Below are positions 1 through 7,186 of a stretch of DNA of 64,000 nt, one piece after another; positions within the stretch are counted from its first letter, which is position 1; every line of letters begins with the position of its first letter. Origin of the DNA: Clostridia bacterium (GTDB lineage: Bacteria > Bacillota > Clostridia > Christensenellales > Aristaeellaceae); the NCBI GenBank assembly GCA_017395685.1, contig JAFQOD010000057.1, forward strand, positions 1-64,000, written 5' to 3'. Made by a program: the position numbers and the translations under genes. The notes under the pieces were generated by a model. The model searched no databases, was not told the DNA's origin, and was given only the letters and a program-made list of their open reading frames with translations.

Positions 1-127
1 GTCCTGTATCTGGCTTGCCAGAAGTTCATCATCTCAGGCGTTATGGCAGGCGCGGTGAAGGGATAATGCCTTCCCGTGATACTGACTGATATTGCATTTT
101 GTACACAAATTGTACTCAATAGGCATG

Positions 128-199
128 CGAAAAGCCCGGAACCCCTTGCAAATCAGCTTACCCTTTAAGGGTAAGCTGATTTGCAAGGGGTGCTTTTCG
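128..199. repeat. Long near-perfect inverted repeat (palindrome)
   Basis: Two 25-base arms (141-165 and 167-191) are exact reverse complements around a single central T at 166. Pairing resumes outside the core between 128-135 (CGAAAAGC) and 192-199 (GCTTTTCG), leaving a five-base bulge (136-140) on one side only. No U-run follows on the + strand, so a plain terminator is unlikely. It lies in non-coding DNA upstream of an excisionase/integrase module. A recombinase, relaxase or replication site, or an IS-end relic, are possible readings; none is shown. Confidence 0.75.
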
Positions 200-253
200 G
201 AGTTATCTGCAGAAAAGCAGTAACTGGTTGTTCCGTTTTGATTTTGAATGTGG

Positions 254-284
254 CGCAGACGCTGAAAAACGTCTGCGTTTTTTT
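254..284 (+). terminator. Rho-independent terminator
   Basis: An 8-bp GC-rich stem (CGCAGACG / CGTCTGCG) with an 8-base loop is followed immediately by seven T residues. It must end a transcript that starts further left, because no convincing gene lies between position 1 and here. Positions 1-709 otherwise hold only the palindrome and a second hairpin. Confidence 0.8.
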
Positions 285-507
285 GATCGTAAGAACAACC
301 ACTCATCATTCCCTCGTATTCTCGCGTTCTTCCTGCAACAATTCCAATAGTACAGTTTTGCGTTCTAACTCGGTAAACAAAGAAAGTACAGAAAATGCCC
401 GCTATTTCAACATTTTTTCGCTTTCTTTTACAAATAGCATATGGTATCATTCAAAACGCAATACTTCTATTGGAGTGTTTTTGATGAGATACTTATCTGT
501 GCCTCTC

Positions 508-545
508 AACCCCCTCTTCGAGAAATCGGAGAGGGGGTTCGCTTT
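508..545 (+). terminator. Hairpin, probable terminator
   Basis: A perfect 10-bp stem (AACCCCCTCT / AGAGGGGGTT) with a 12-base loop, followed by a pyrimidine-rich but not pure-T tail. It is probably a terminator separating upstream element genes from the regulator at 710. Confidence 0.55.
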
Positions 546-709
546 ATCTTTGTCGTTTACTGTCGTTTTTCATCGGAAATCTGTCGTTCCATCTAGCCGC
601 CAGACTATTCATAGTCTATTTTTGCAATGATGCAAAAAACTTTTTCGAATAGGAAGTGATCCTTCCTATTCAGCATTTACACTATGAAGTGGCGAAAGGA
701 GGCGACAGA

Positions 710-1045
710 GTGGGAGCTAATGAGCGCCGTTTGGCGATCCTGCATTCGCTCTGTCGTCAAGGCGAAACTACAGCGTCAGCACTTGCGCATGAGTACAGTG
801 TCAGTACACGGACAATCCGATCTGATATGTTGACATTAGCTAGAGTTTATCCCATCGTATCCAGAAGAGGACAAAATGGGTGCTATTCTCTGGCCGAATG
901 GTATGACCCGTCGCAGAACCTGCTGACCTCAGCCGAAATCAACCTCCTGTATCGTCTCCAGAAGACTCTCTCCGATGAAGATGCTCTTATGATGAGTGTT
1001 ATCATTTCGAAAGTCTCTGGAAATCGCATTCTTGATACTCCTTGA
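710..1045 (+). CDS. Small DeoR/HTH_11-type regulator of an integrative element
   Basis: The protein has 111 residues. The start is taken as the GTG at 710 because a strong AAAGGAGG site lies just upstream (695-702); the longer in-frame ATG at 656 has no ribosome binding site. Residues about 5-50 form a winged helix-turn-helix of the DeoR/HTH_11 type (NERRLAILHSLC, then STRTIRSDML as recognition helix). No effector or WYL domain follows, so it is a short stand-alone DNA-binding protein. Proteins of this size and type are common next to Xis/Int modules in Firmicutes integrative elements, and one lies about 440 bp downstream here. A role in controlling element genes is inference. Confidence 0.7.
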   Translation: MGANERRLAILHSLCRQGETTASALAHEYSVSTRTIRSDMLTLARVYPIVSRRGQNGCYSLAEWYDPSQNLLTSAEINLLYRLQKTLSDEDALMMSVIISKVSGNRILDTP

Positions 1046-1484
1046 ACCTTGACAAGTGAATACCACATTACAGAACTTTCCCATGTAGAGTAGCGGCGTA
1101 TGAACCGGCGCGATGATGGTAAGCGGAGCGATTGACGGGATTCATAGACTTTGCCATGGTAAGTGAAGCGCGATGAGGATACATGGGTACAATGATACTT
1201 TCTCACGACTCCCCGATGACTGGAGGAGAGTCCCTGCAGCATTCGCCAGCCCACGGTGGGCAGCGGTGCAGGTGGGGCTATGAGGCAATGGAACCAGTTG
1301 CCGTCTGTAATGTGATGATCTGCGAAGAAAAAAACTATCAATTCGGACGCAGGTGAATCTCTGTTCCTTGCGAACCGAACTGTTTGTTGCTCCGTATCCT
1401 TGCATATGCTGTGAGACTGGCTTACAATTATACTTGCAAGCATCAACACAGCATTCATACGTGCAACTGAGAAGGGAGGTACAC
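1046..1484. other. Non-coding spacer between regulator and excisionase
   Basis: There is no convincing reading frame on either strand in these 439 bases. Imperfect direct repeats of the form ATGGTAAGYGRAGCG occur near 1117 and 1157, and a short palindrome GCCCACGGTGGGC lies near 1250. Such repeats upstream of xis-int are where recombinase arm-binding or regulatory sites would be expected, but nothing here proves it. Confidence 0.4.
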
Positions 1485-1691
1485 ATGAATTCGCTCTCTG
1501 TTACACATCAGACTCTGTCCGCCGAGGTAAAGACTTACCGCGTTGAGGACATCGCCCGGATTCTTGATATTGGCCGTTCTTCCGCCTATAACCTGGTGCG
1601 GGAAGGTCATTTCAAGACGGTGCGCATCGGTACTGCTATTCGCATCTCACGGAAATCCTTTGACGAGTGGTTGGAGGCACAGACAAACTAA
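1485..1691 (+). CDS. xis: Excisionase / MerR-like HTH DNA-binding protein
   Basis: The protein has 68 residues and starts at the ATG at 1485, which follows GAAGGGAGG at a good distance; the longer frame extending to 1353 lacks a ribosome site. Residues about 18-65 match the excisionase-family helix-turn-helix (YRVEDIARILDIGRSSAYNL, then VRIGTAIRISRKSFDEWL). Proteins of this family bend DNA and set the direction of tyrosine-recombinase reactions. The gene ends 20 bases upstream of the integrase on the same strand, the usual xis-int pair, so the two are probably co-transcribed. Confidence 0.85.
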   Translation: MNSLSVTHQTLSAEVKTYRVEDIARILDIGRSSAYNLVREGHFKTVRIGTAIRISRKSFDEWLEAQTN

Positions 1692-1711
1692 CCACACAGG
1701 AGGATTAAGAA

Positions 1712-3085
1712 ATGGCATCCATCGTAAAGAGAGAAAAAGGGTACAGCGTTGTTTATCGTTACGAAGACGAACTTGGCCATTCCAAACAGAAATGGAAGAA
1801 GTGTTCTACCTACAAGGAAGCACAGAAGGTCAAGGCTGAAATCGAACATGGTATCTCTGCTGGTACCTTTGTCGCTCCTGCTAAACAGACTGTTACAGAA
1901 TTTCTTCGAGACTTTGTCAGTCTGTACGGAGAACAGAAGTGGGGCGTGTCCATGTACTCGTCCAGCTGCGGTCTCATCAACAACTATGTCATTCCCATCA
2001 TTGGTAAGCTGAATGTACAGGACATCACTACCCGCACGGTTGATAAGTACATTCAGACACTTCGCAAAACGCCATCTGTCACTACCAGAACTCGCAAGCC
2101 TACAACCAAGACACTGACAGATGTGAATATTGAGAAGATCATCAAGCTCCTGCGCTGCGCTTTCAAGCAGGCAGTTCGCTGGGAGTTGATCGCCAAGAAC
2201 CCATTTGAGAATGCTGTTCTGCCCCGTACCCGCTACAACAAGCGGGACATCTGGGATGCAGACACCATTCGCAAAGCCCTGGATGCTTGTGAGAGCACCC
2301 GACTGTATCTGGCGATGAATCTGGCTTTTGCCTGCTCCCTGCGCATGGGTGAAATCCTGGGATTGACATGGGACAATGTTCACATTACTGATGAAGACAT
2401 TGCTGCAGACGATGCCTGGATCTATGTCGATAAGGAAGTAGCTCGTGCCACACAGCAGGCCATCGATGCGATTGGTGAAAAGGATATTTTCTATATCTTT
2501 GAACCTGTGATGAAGAATCCAAAAACTCGCATCGTGCTGAAGCGTCCCAAGACGGATAGCAGTGTCCGAAAGATCTGGCTTCCCAAGACGCTGGCTTACA
2601 TCCTGCGGAAGTGGCAGCAGTCGCAAGCTGAGATCATTGAGTTCCTGGGAGATGAGTATCAGAACTTCAATCTGGTCCTCGCGCAGGACAATGGTCGTCC
2701 AGTTGATGAGCGAATGATCGAGAAGGAGTTCAACCAGCTCAAAAAGGATGCTGAATTGCCGAACGTGGTTTTCCACTCGCTGCGGCATTCCAGCACTACC
2801 TACAAGCTCAAGTTGAATCACGGCGACCTGAAAGCCACCCAGGGCGATACCGGCCACGCCGAGATCGACATGATTACGAGAATTTATGCACATATTCTGG
2901 ATGAGGACAGAAAGATCAATGCTCAGAAGTTTGAATCTTCCTTCTACTCTAATCCGGATTTGCGTCAAGTAAGGCCGCCAGAAGACACTCAACCTTCCAT
3001 TGATGTCGCTGCTTTGATCCAGCAACTGCAAAAATCTCCGGAGCTAGCAACCGCTCTTGCGGCTCTTCTTCCGCACACAAGCTAA
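1712..3085 (+). CDS. int: Tyrosine recombinase / phage-type integrase
   Basis: The protein has 457 residues with an AGGAGG ribosome site 8 bases before the ATG. Order of domains: an arm-binding N-terminal region (about 1-55, AP2-like integrase DNA-binding), a SAM-like core-binding domain (about 60-165), and the catalytic domain (about 180-400). The catalytic set is visible: R211 (CSLRMGEI), H355-x-x-R358 (HSLRHSS), H382 (TGHAEI) and the nucleophile Y392 (RIYAHI), so the enzyme looks intact. It should integrate and excise a mobile element by strand exchange. It lies with its 3' end toward a tRNA-Arg locus about 170 bp away, the usual position for a tRNA-targeting integrase. The C-terminal 50 residues are low-complexity and of unknown role. 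Confidence 0.93.
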   Translation: MASIVKREKGYSVVYRYEDELGHSKQKWKKCSTYKEAQKVKAEIEHGISAGTFVAPAKQTVTEFLRDFVSLYGEQKWGVSMYSSSCGLINNYVIPIIGKLNVQDITTRTVDKYIQTLRKTPSVTTRTRKPTTKTLTDVNIEKIIKLLRCAFKQAVRWELIAKNPFENAVLPRTRYNKRDIWDADTIRKALDACESTRLYLAMNLAFACSLRMGEILGLTWDNVHITDEDIAADDAWIYVDKEVARATQQAIDAIGEKDIFYIFEPVMKNPKTRIVLKRPKTDSSVRKIWLPKTLAYILRKWQQSQAEIIEFLGDEYQNFNLVLAQDNGRPVDERMIEKEFNQLKKDAELPNVVFHSLRHSSTTYKLKLNHGDLKATQGDTGHAEIDMITRIYAHILDEDRKINAQKFESSFYSNPDLRQVRPPEDTQPSIDVAALIQQLQKSPELATALAALLPHTS

Positions 3086-3092
3086 AATGTCT

Positions 3093-3152
3093 TGTTAGCA
3101 AAATGTTAGCAGAGCCCAAAAAGGCTTGGAAACGGTTCGAGTCCTGTTAGCA
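3093..3152 (+). repeat. Three TGTTAGCA direct repeats after the integrase
   Basis: The octamer TGTTAGCA occurs at 3093-3100, 3104-3111 and 3145-3152, just downstream of the integrase stop. The last copy directly follows GGTTCGAGTCC, which resembles a tRNA T-arm on the + strand. These could be integrase arm-binding sites or a relic of an attachment core. No matching tRNA body is present. Confidence 0.45.
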
Positions 3153-3220
3153 CAATTCCCACATTCTGACGGTTGAGGCTTACAGAAACTCAACCATTCA
3201 GCAGAGCTTCGTCACAACAC

Positions 3221-3253
3221 AAAAAAACGCCGCAAACCTTTGGGTTTACAGCG
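3221..3253 (-). terminator. Terminator of the tRNA-Arg transcript
   Basis: Read on the minus strand, an 11-bp stem containing two G-U pairs (CGCTGTAAACC / GGTTTGCGGCG) with a four-base loop is followed by seven T residues. It lies four bases past the tRNA-Arg CCA end. Confidence 0.85.
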
Positions 3254-3257
3254 TTTG

Positions 3258-3334
3258 TGGCACCCCCGGCGAGGCTCGAACTCACTACATTCCGCTTAGG
3301 AGGCGGACCCTCTATCCCGCTGAGGTACGGGGGC
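3258..3334 (-). tRNA. tRNA-Arg (anticodon CCT), intact
   Basis: A 77-base cloverleaf with encoded CCA. The acceptor stem GCCCCCG pairs with CGGGGGT (one G-U), the D stem is CCTC/GAGG, the anticodon stem is TCCGC/GCGGA around loop CTCCTAA (anticodon CCT), and the T stem is GTGAG/CTCGC with loop TTCGAGC. Its first 42 bases match the truncated copy upstream at 38 positions; two of the four differences (positions 10 and 26) form a compensated D-stem pair, which argues that this copy is functional. It has no promoter of its own between the two copies and is probably transcribed from 3450-3478. Confidence 0.9.
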
Positions 3335-3375
3335 AAATACGTTTTAACCCTCGTCAGGGAACTCCGAACACCGTG

Positions 3376-3417
3376 CGCTTAGGAGGCGGACGCTCTATCC
3401 TGCTGAGCTACGGGTGC
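3376..3417 (-). pseudogene. Truncated tRNA-Arg (CCT) 5' half
   Basis: The first 42 bases are a canonical tRNA-Arg 5' half: acceptor GCACCCG, D arm GCTC...GAGC, and anticodon loop CTCCTAA. After GCG in the 3' anticodon stem the sequence diverges; the T arm and an acceptor complement (CGGGTGC) are absent, so it cannot fold as a tRNA. The break point coincides with the end of the 16-base identity to the intact copy 83 bp away. This is most simply a relic of recombination at the anticodon, next to the integrase. Confidence 0.8.
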
Positions 3418-3449
3418 ATGGCGTTTCAATCATGAAACGCGCAAAAAGT

Positions 3450-3478
3450 ATTATAGCATATTCGTAGCCAATGTGCAA
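3450..3478 (-). promoter_or_regulatory. tRNA-Arg promoter
   Basis: On the minus strand TTGCAC and TATAAT are separated by 17 bases, with an extended -10 context (TATGCTATAATAC). It directs transcription through a perfect hairpin (3421-3440), the truncated tRNA and then the intact tRNA-Arg. The promoter presumably belonged to the original tRNA gene. Confidence 0.75.
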
Positions 3479-3566
3479 GCGTTCCGGAGCTTTTCCTCGG
3501 AAAAAACCCATCGATTTGCCATTCCGGAATTATATTACACTCTCACCGCCAGTAAATCAGTTTGAA

Positions 3567-4994
3567 TCAATCTGCATAACCGTTTTGCAGCATCCAGGTG
3601 AATATTTCTTTTGCAATAGGCGCCGCAATACTTCCACCGCCGCCTGCATCCTCCACAACAATGGCAATTGCATAAGGAGAATCAGCCTCATCCAGATATC
3701 CCACGAACCACGCATTGGTATTTTCCTGGGTATCCATTTCGGCAGATCCGGTCTTTCCGCATACCTGTACACCGGGAATTGCAGCGGCAGTACCGGTACC
3801 GTTTGTAACAACAGTACGCATGTAATCCTGCAGCACAGCAGCATGATCTGCACTCATTGCTTTCCGGTAAACTTTTGAAGTGAATTCAGCATGGGTGCTG
3901 CCAGTTTGCGAAACGGCTGATATAACCATGCGCGGCTCCATCATGATCCCATCATTGGCCACAGCAGAAGCGATCATGCACATATGGAGAGGGGAAGCGG
4001 TTAATGCGCTCTGCCCGGCGCCGGTCCATGCGATTTCGCCTTCGTTACGATTCGTTACGGGATAAGATGAGTTTTCAACAACAATATCCTTGAACAGAAA
4101 ATTATCATTGAAGCCAAAGTTCTCCGCTGTCTTCCGAAGCGATTGATCACCCAGCAGCAATGCCAACTGGGCAAAAGTATTATTGCAGCTCACCTGAAAG
4201 GCGCGCTTCAGATTCAGTTGCCCATGCTGGGTGATTTTTCCCGCCATAAGATCCGTTCCGGCATCGGTTATGATTCTTTCTCCCAGCTGCAGCGTCCCAG
4301 CGCACTGAAATGAACTTTCCTGTACATCATTGAAGTTTTCCAGTGCAGATGCGGCAGTAATAATTTTGAAAGTGGATCCAGGGGTATATAGGCCCTGAAT
4401 TGCCCTGTTATAGAAAGGCTTTTTCGGATCATTTCTCACGGATCCGGTAATATTCATCGGATCAAAATTAGGGAAAGATTGCTGGGTAATGACTTCACCG
4501 GTTTGATAATTCATCACTACAATTGCGCCGGCTTTATCTGCCGGAAATACTGACGCCGCATAAGCAGCAAGGCGGCTGTCAATTGTCAATCTTACATCAT
4601 CGCCCTGCCGCATTTCACCCCGAAGGGCATATCCCAAGCGCTCCAAAAAAGACATATGGAAGCCATATAAATAAGTGCCAAGAAAAGATTCCGCTCCGTT
4701 ATTGACATTGGAGGCAGGATCGCCGATTACATGAACAACCGCTTTTCTCGTCAAGGGGTCCGATTGATATACCCGCTGCCCATTTACCGTAGTTGCCAGA
4801 ATCACGCCGTTTCGATCCAGGATATCCCCGGCGATTACATTGTTTTTCTGTTTGCGGGCAAAACGATTAGCAGAGGAGGCAAACCATCTGTTTCCATAGG
4901 TTGAAATGCTGTAGGCACCATATCCTGCCAGCAGAATAAACAGAGCGCACAGGCAAATAGCCACCCGTCGGATATTCTTTCTGATCTGCTTCAT
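3567..4994 (-). CDS. Penicillin-binding protein transpeptidase (PBP2/FtsI-like, PbpA type)
   Basis: The protein has 475 residues. The start at 4994 overlaps the upstream ftsW-like stop in ATGA; a 100-residue longer frame lies inside that gene and is rejected. An N-terminal membrane anchor (about 10-32) is followed by a short dimerisation domain and the transpeptidase domain. All three active-site motifs are visible: S207-TFK210, S269-CN and K414-TG. It cross-links peptidoglycan on the outer face of the membrane. It is shorter than division-specific FtsI and resembles PbpA partners of FtsW/RodA in FHA-FtsW-PBP operons, such as those known from Actinobacteria. Translational coupling to the flippase-polymerase gene supports a working pair. 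Confidence 0.93.
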   Translation of the reverse strand: MKQIRKNIRRVAICLCALFILLAGYGAYSISTYGNRWFASSANRFARKQKNNVIAGDILDRNGVILATTVNGQRVYQSDPLTRKAVVHVIGDPASNVNNGAESFLGTYLYGFHMSFLERLGYALRGEMRQGDDVRLTIDSRLAAYAASVFPADKAGAIVVMNYQTGEVITQQSFPNFDPMNITGSVRNDPKKPFYNRAIQGLYTPGSTFKIITAASALENFNDVQESSFQCAGTLQLGERIITDAGTDLMAGKITQHGQLNLKRAFQVSCNNTFAQLALLLGDQSLRKTAENFGFNDNFLFKDIVVENSSYPVTNRNEGEIAWTGAGQSALTASPLHMCMIASAVANDGIMMEPRMVISAVSQTGSTHAEFTSKVYRKAMSADHAAVLQDYMRTVVTNGTGTAAAIPGVQVCGKTGSAEMDTQENTNAWFVGYLDEADSPYAIAIVVEDAGGGGSIAAPIAKEIFTWMLQNGYAD

Positions 4995-6244
4995 AGGCCG
5001 CCCCTTTCCCCCATGGCCAAGGCACGATCGGCATCCACGCCGGCTGTATTGCGGCTGGCTACACCCTGCAGCAAGCCAATAACGCACAAGCTGGAGACCA
5101 TAGATGTACCGCCGTAGCTGATGAATGGCAAAGTAACGCCCGTCAGCGGAATCAGTTTGATATTTCCACCGATGATAACAAAAGTCTGCAGCCCGAGCAG
5201 CGCACTGCATGCTACAGAAAGCAGCGCGTAAAAAGCAGTATTCGATCTGCGGGCAATCATCACACCGCGAACGATAATAAATACATACATGCAAAGAACA
5301 ATCAAGCCAAAGATCAGCCCGAATTCATGCAGAATGACGGAAAAGATAAAGTCATTATAATGCTCAGGGATTACCGATGCATTCCCAAGGCCCAGGCCAA
5401 CCCCCCAGACACCGCCGTTAACCACCGCAATCAGGCTTTGCACGATCTGATAGCCCGCTCCATCCACATCCGCCCAAGGGTTAAGCCAGATTGCCACACG
5501 CTTTTTCACATGGGCAAACATTTGATATCCGGCAAAAGCAGCGCCAGCGCCTCCCACCAGTCCGGCCCCTACCAGGAACGTACTGCCTGTGGAAGCATAT
5601 AAAAGCACAAGCGTTACACCATAATATAATAATGCTGTTCCCAGATCCTTCTGGAGCATCAGAATAATCAGGCATGCACCGGCAAAAAGAATGGAAATGA
5701 TCACATGCCGCCTTGCCAGCAGATATGCCATGCAAAGCATCAGTGCTAGTTTTACAACTTCACTGGGCTGCATGGACATACTACCAAATGTGATCCAGCT
5801 TTGGGCGCCATTGCGCTCTGTGCCAATCACCAGCGGCAATGCAAGCATCATCAGCCCGCCGCCCATCATCAACAGCACCAGCCATTTCCAATTGGAAATA
5901 TACCGCACCATCAGAATACAAAGCAGCATGCATCCGACGCCCACTCCATAATTCAGCGCCTGGGAAAGGCCCCTTTCCGGGCTGAGCCGATATAACACCA
6001 AAACGCCCAGCGCGCACAGGAAATTTGTCAGCGAGAAAAGCAGCTTATCGGACGGAAACAAGCGATTGATCACCGCCGTACCCACGAAGATTATTGCCGG
6101 TACCACTACAGAAAGCAAGAAGCTTTGCCAATTTCCATCCTTTAATCCCAGCAAAAAAAATCCCAGAAAGAAAAACAGCATAACAGTGCTGAGCATTGCC
6201 CGGGAAGGATCACGCCGGCCCGCCTTGGTTTTATCTTGTTTCAA
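4991..6244 (-). CDS. FtsW/RodA/SpoVE-family peptidoglycan glycosyltransferase
   Basis: The protein has 417 residues and about ten membrane helices. The family signatures GAQSWI (extracellular loop) and FISYGGTS (near the C-terminus) are present. SEDS proteins polymerise lipid II glycan strands in partnership with a class B PBP, and the partner gene overlaps the 3' end here by four bases. The upstream FHA gene also overlaps it by four bases, so the three are one transcript and translationally coupled. Whether it serves elongation, division or sporulation cannot be decided from sequence; the window contains no other SEDS gene. Confidence 0.93.
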   Translation of the reverse strand: MKQDKTKAGRRDPSRAMLSTVMLFFFLGFFLLGLKDGNWQSFLLSVVVPAIIFVGTAVINRLFPSDKLLFSLTNFLCALGVLVLYRLSPERGLSQALNYGVGVGCMLLCILMVRYISNWKWLVLLMMGGGLMMLALPLVIGTERNGAQSWITFGSMSMQPSEVVKLALMLCMAYLLARRHVIISILFAGACLIILMLQKDLGTALLYYGVTLVLLYASTGSTFLVGAGLVGGAGAAFAGYQMFAHVKKRVAIWLNPWADVDGAGYQIVQSLIAVVNGGVWGVGLGLGNASVIPEHYNDFIFSVILHEFGLIFGLIVLCMYVFIIVRGVMIARRSNTAFYALLSVACSALLGLQTFVIIGGNIKLIPLTGVTLPFISYGGTSMVSSLCVIGLLQGVASRNTAGVDADRALAMGERGGL

Positions 6245-6999
6245 TGCCGGTCCCCCCTTCTGCGGCGAGGCAGAGGACTCTGATAAGCAATTCCCTCTTC
6301 TTCCTCATCGTTCATCATTTCCTGCTGGGCTTTGCGCAGCTCATCCAGCGGGTAAGCGGCAAACTGCCAGGTCATTTCACCGGAATCATTGTATTCGCCG
6401 GCATACCCCATATTCTCTTGGGTCTCATCCTGATAAGATACATCCAAGCCGTAACCATATGGCATTTCAAAAGGCGCAAGAGGCGTTTCCTCTTCCGTTT
6501 CTGCAAAAGATTCATATGCAGATGGAATCTCCTGGACAAACTGAGCAGGGTGCGGCACATTCAGCCCTGCAAAAAGGCGCACGCGGATCATGGCATCCCC
6601 TATCTGTAATTGCGTTCCATGCAATGCATAACCGGCAGATCCCACCTCTATCCCTTCCATAAAAAGCAGGTGACGATGACGAGGGGCAATCCGGATGCCC
6701 TTTCCCTCTTCAAATGCAAACAAGGCATGGCATCTTTTGACTCCAGGGTATTTCAAACGGATATCGCAATCCCGTCCCGAACCAATGGTGCCCTCTCTAG
6801 GCAGGGGCTGACTTTCCATTCTTTGCAGATCAACGATTTCCCCTACCAATCCGGCATCCGGCAAGGATTTCATTTCCCTTTGATAGCGCCGTGCATCCCG
6901 CCGCAGCCATCGATATGCCCTGAACAGAATCAATACGCCCAGAAATACAAAAACATAACGCATCAGCATTGAGATGACTTCATATAATTCGCCGGACAT
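6241..6999 (-). CDS. Membrane-anchored FHA-domain protein
   Basis: The protein has 252 residues. The ATG at 6999 is preferred because AAGGGGG lies seven bases upstream; a GTG nine bases earlier abuts that site. A single membrane helix (about 10-30) is followed by a basic stretch, an FHA domain (about 60-150, with GSGRDCDIRL and the CHALF element) and an acidic, tyrosine-rich tail. FHA domains bind phosphothreonine, so a Ser/Thr kinase probably signals to the cell-wall machinery encoded next in the operon; no such kinase is in this window. The analogous actinobacterial gene order is FhaA/B-FtsW/RodA-PbpA. Confidence 0.85.
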   Translation of the reverse strand: MSGELYEVISMLMRYVFVFLGVLILFRAYRWLRRDARRYQREMKSLPDAGLVGEIVDLQRMESQPLPREGTIGSGRDCDIRLKYPGVKRCHALFAFEEGKGIRIAPRHRHLLFMEGIEVGSAGYALHGTQLQIGDAMIRVRLFAGLNVPHPAQFVQEIPSAYESFAETEEETPLAPFEMPYGYGLDVSYQDETQENMGYAGEYNDSGEMTWQFAAYPLDELRKAQQEMMNDEEEEGIAYQSPLPRRRRGDRH

Positions 7000-7117
7000 G
7001 CACAGCACCCCCTTATCCGTTATGATACTTTAGTATACCACAGGAACGGGCTTTAAGTCTATGGCGGATGAAAAGGATAATTGTAAATTTCCCTCTATTT
7101 TGTTTATGCAGATTTTC

Positions 7118-7146
7118 TTGCCCTTTTCCCTAAATAGGCGTATAAT
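7118..7146 (+). promoter_or_regulatory. Promoter of the LacI-type regulator
   Basis: TTGCCC (7118-7123) and TATAAT (7141-7146) are separated by 17 bases, about 40 bases upstream of the regulator's ATG. The 187-base divergent region also carries the FHA operon start on the other strand. Confidence 0.65.
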
Positions 7147-7186
7147 AAATAACGTTGTAAATATCTCCCTTTTAAGGAGTATCGCC

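Larger units (their letters stand above)
710..3391 (+). mobile_element. Integrase end of an integrative element at tRNA-Arg
   Basis: HTH regulator, excisionase and intact tyrosine recombinase are in one direction, ending at a tRNA-Arg(CCT) locus that contains one intact and one truncated gene copy. This is the typical att-proximal end of an ICE, IME or prophage. The rest of the element, if still present, is left of the window, so its cargo and its other att site cannot be seen. The right boundary is set at the 16-bp sequence shared by the two tRNA copies (3293-3308 and 3376-3391) and is tentative. Confidence 0.6.

Noticed and set aside
34..630. Two overlapping open frames (138 and 149 codons, opposite strands) in the first 650 bases
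   Set aside because: They cross a perfect palindrome and two terminator hairpins, have no ribosome sites, and encode nothing recognisable.
883..1486. Minus-strand open frames over the regulator-excisionase spacer
   Set aside because: Composition is not protein-like, they overlap the end of a convincing gene and lack start signals.
1688..3031. 447-codon minus-strand frame opposite the integrase
   Set aside because: A mirror frame of a real gene with complete catalytic residues on the plus strand.
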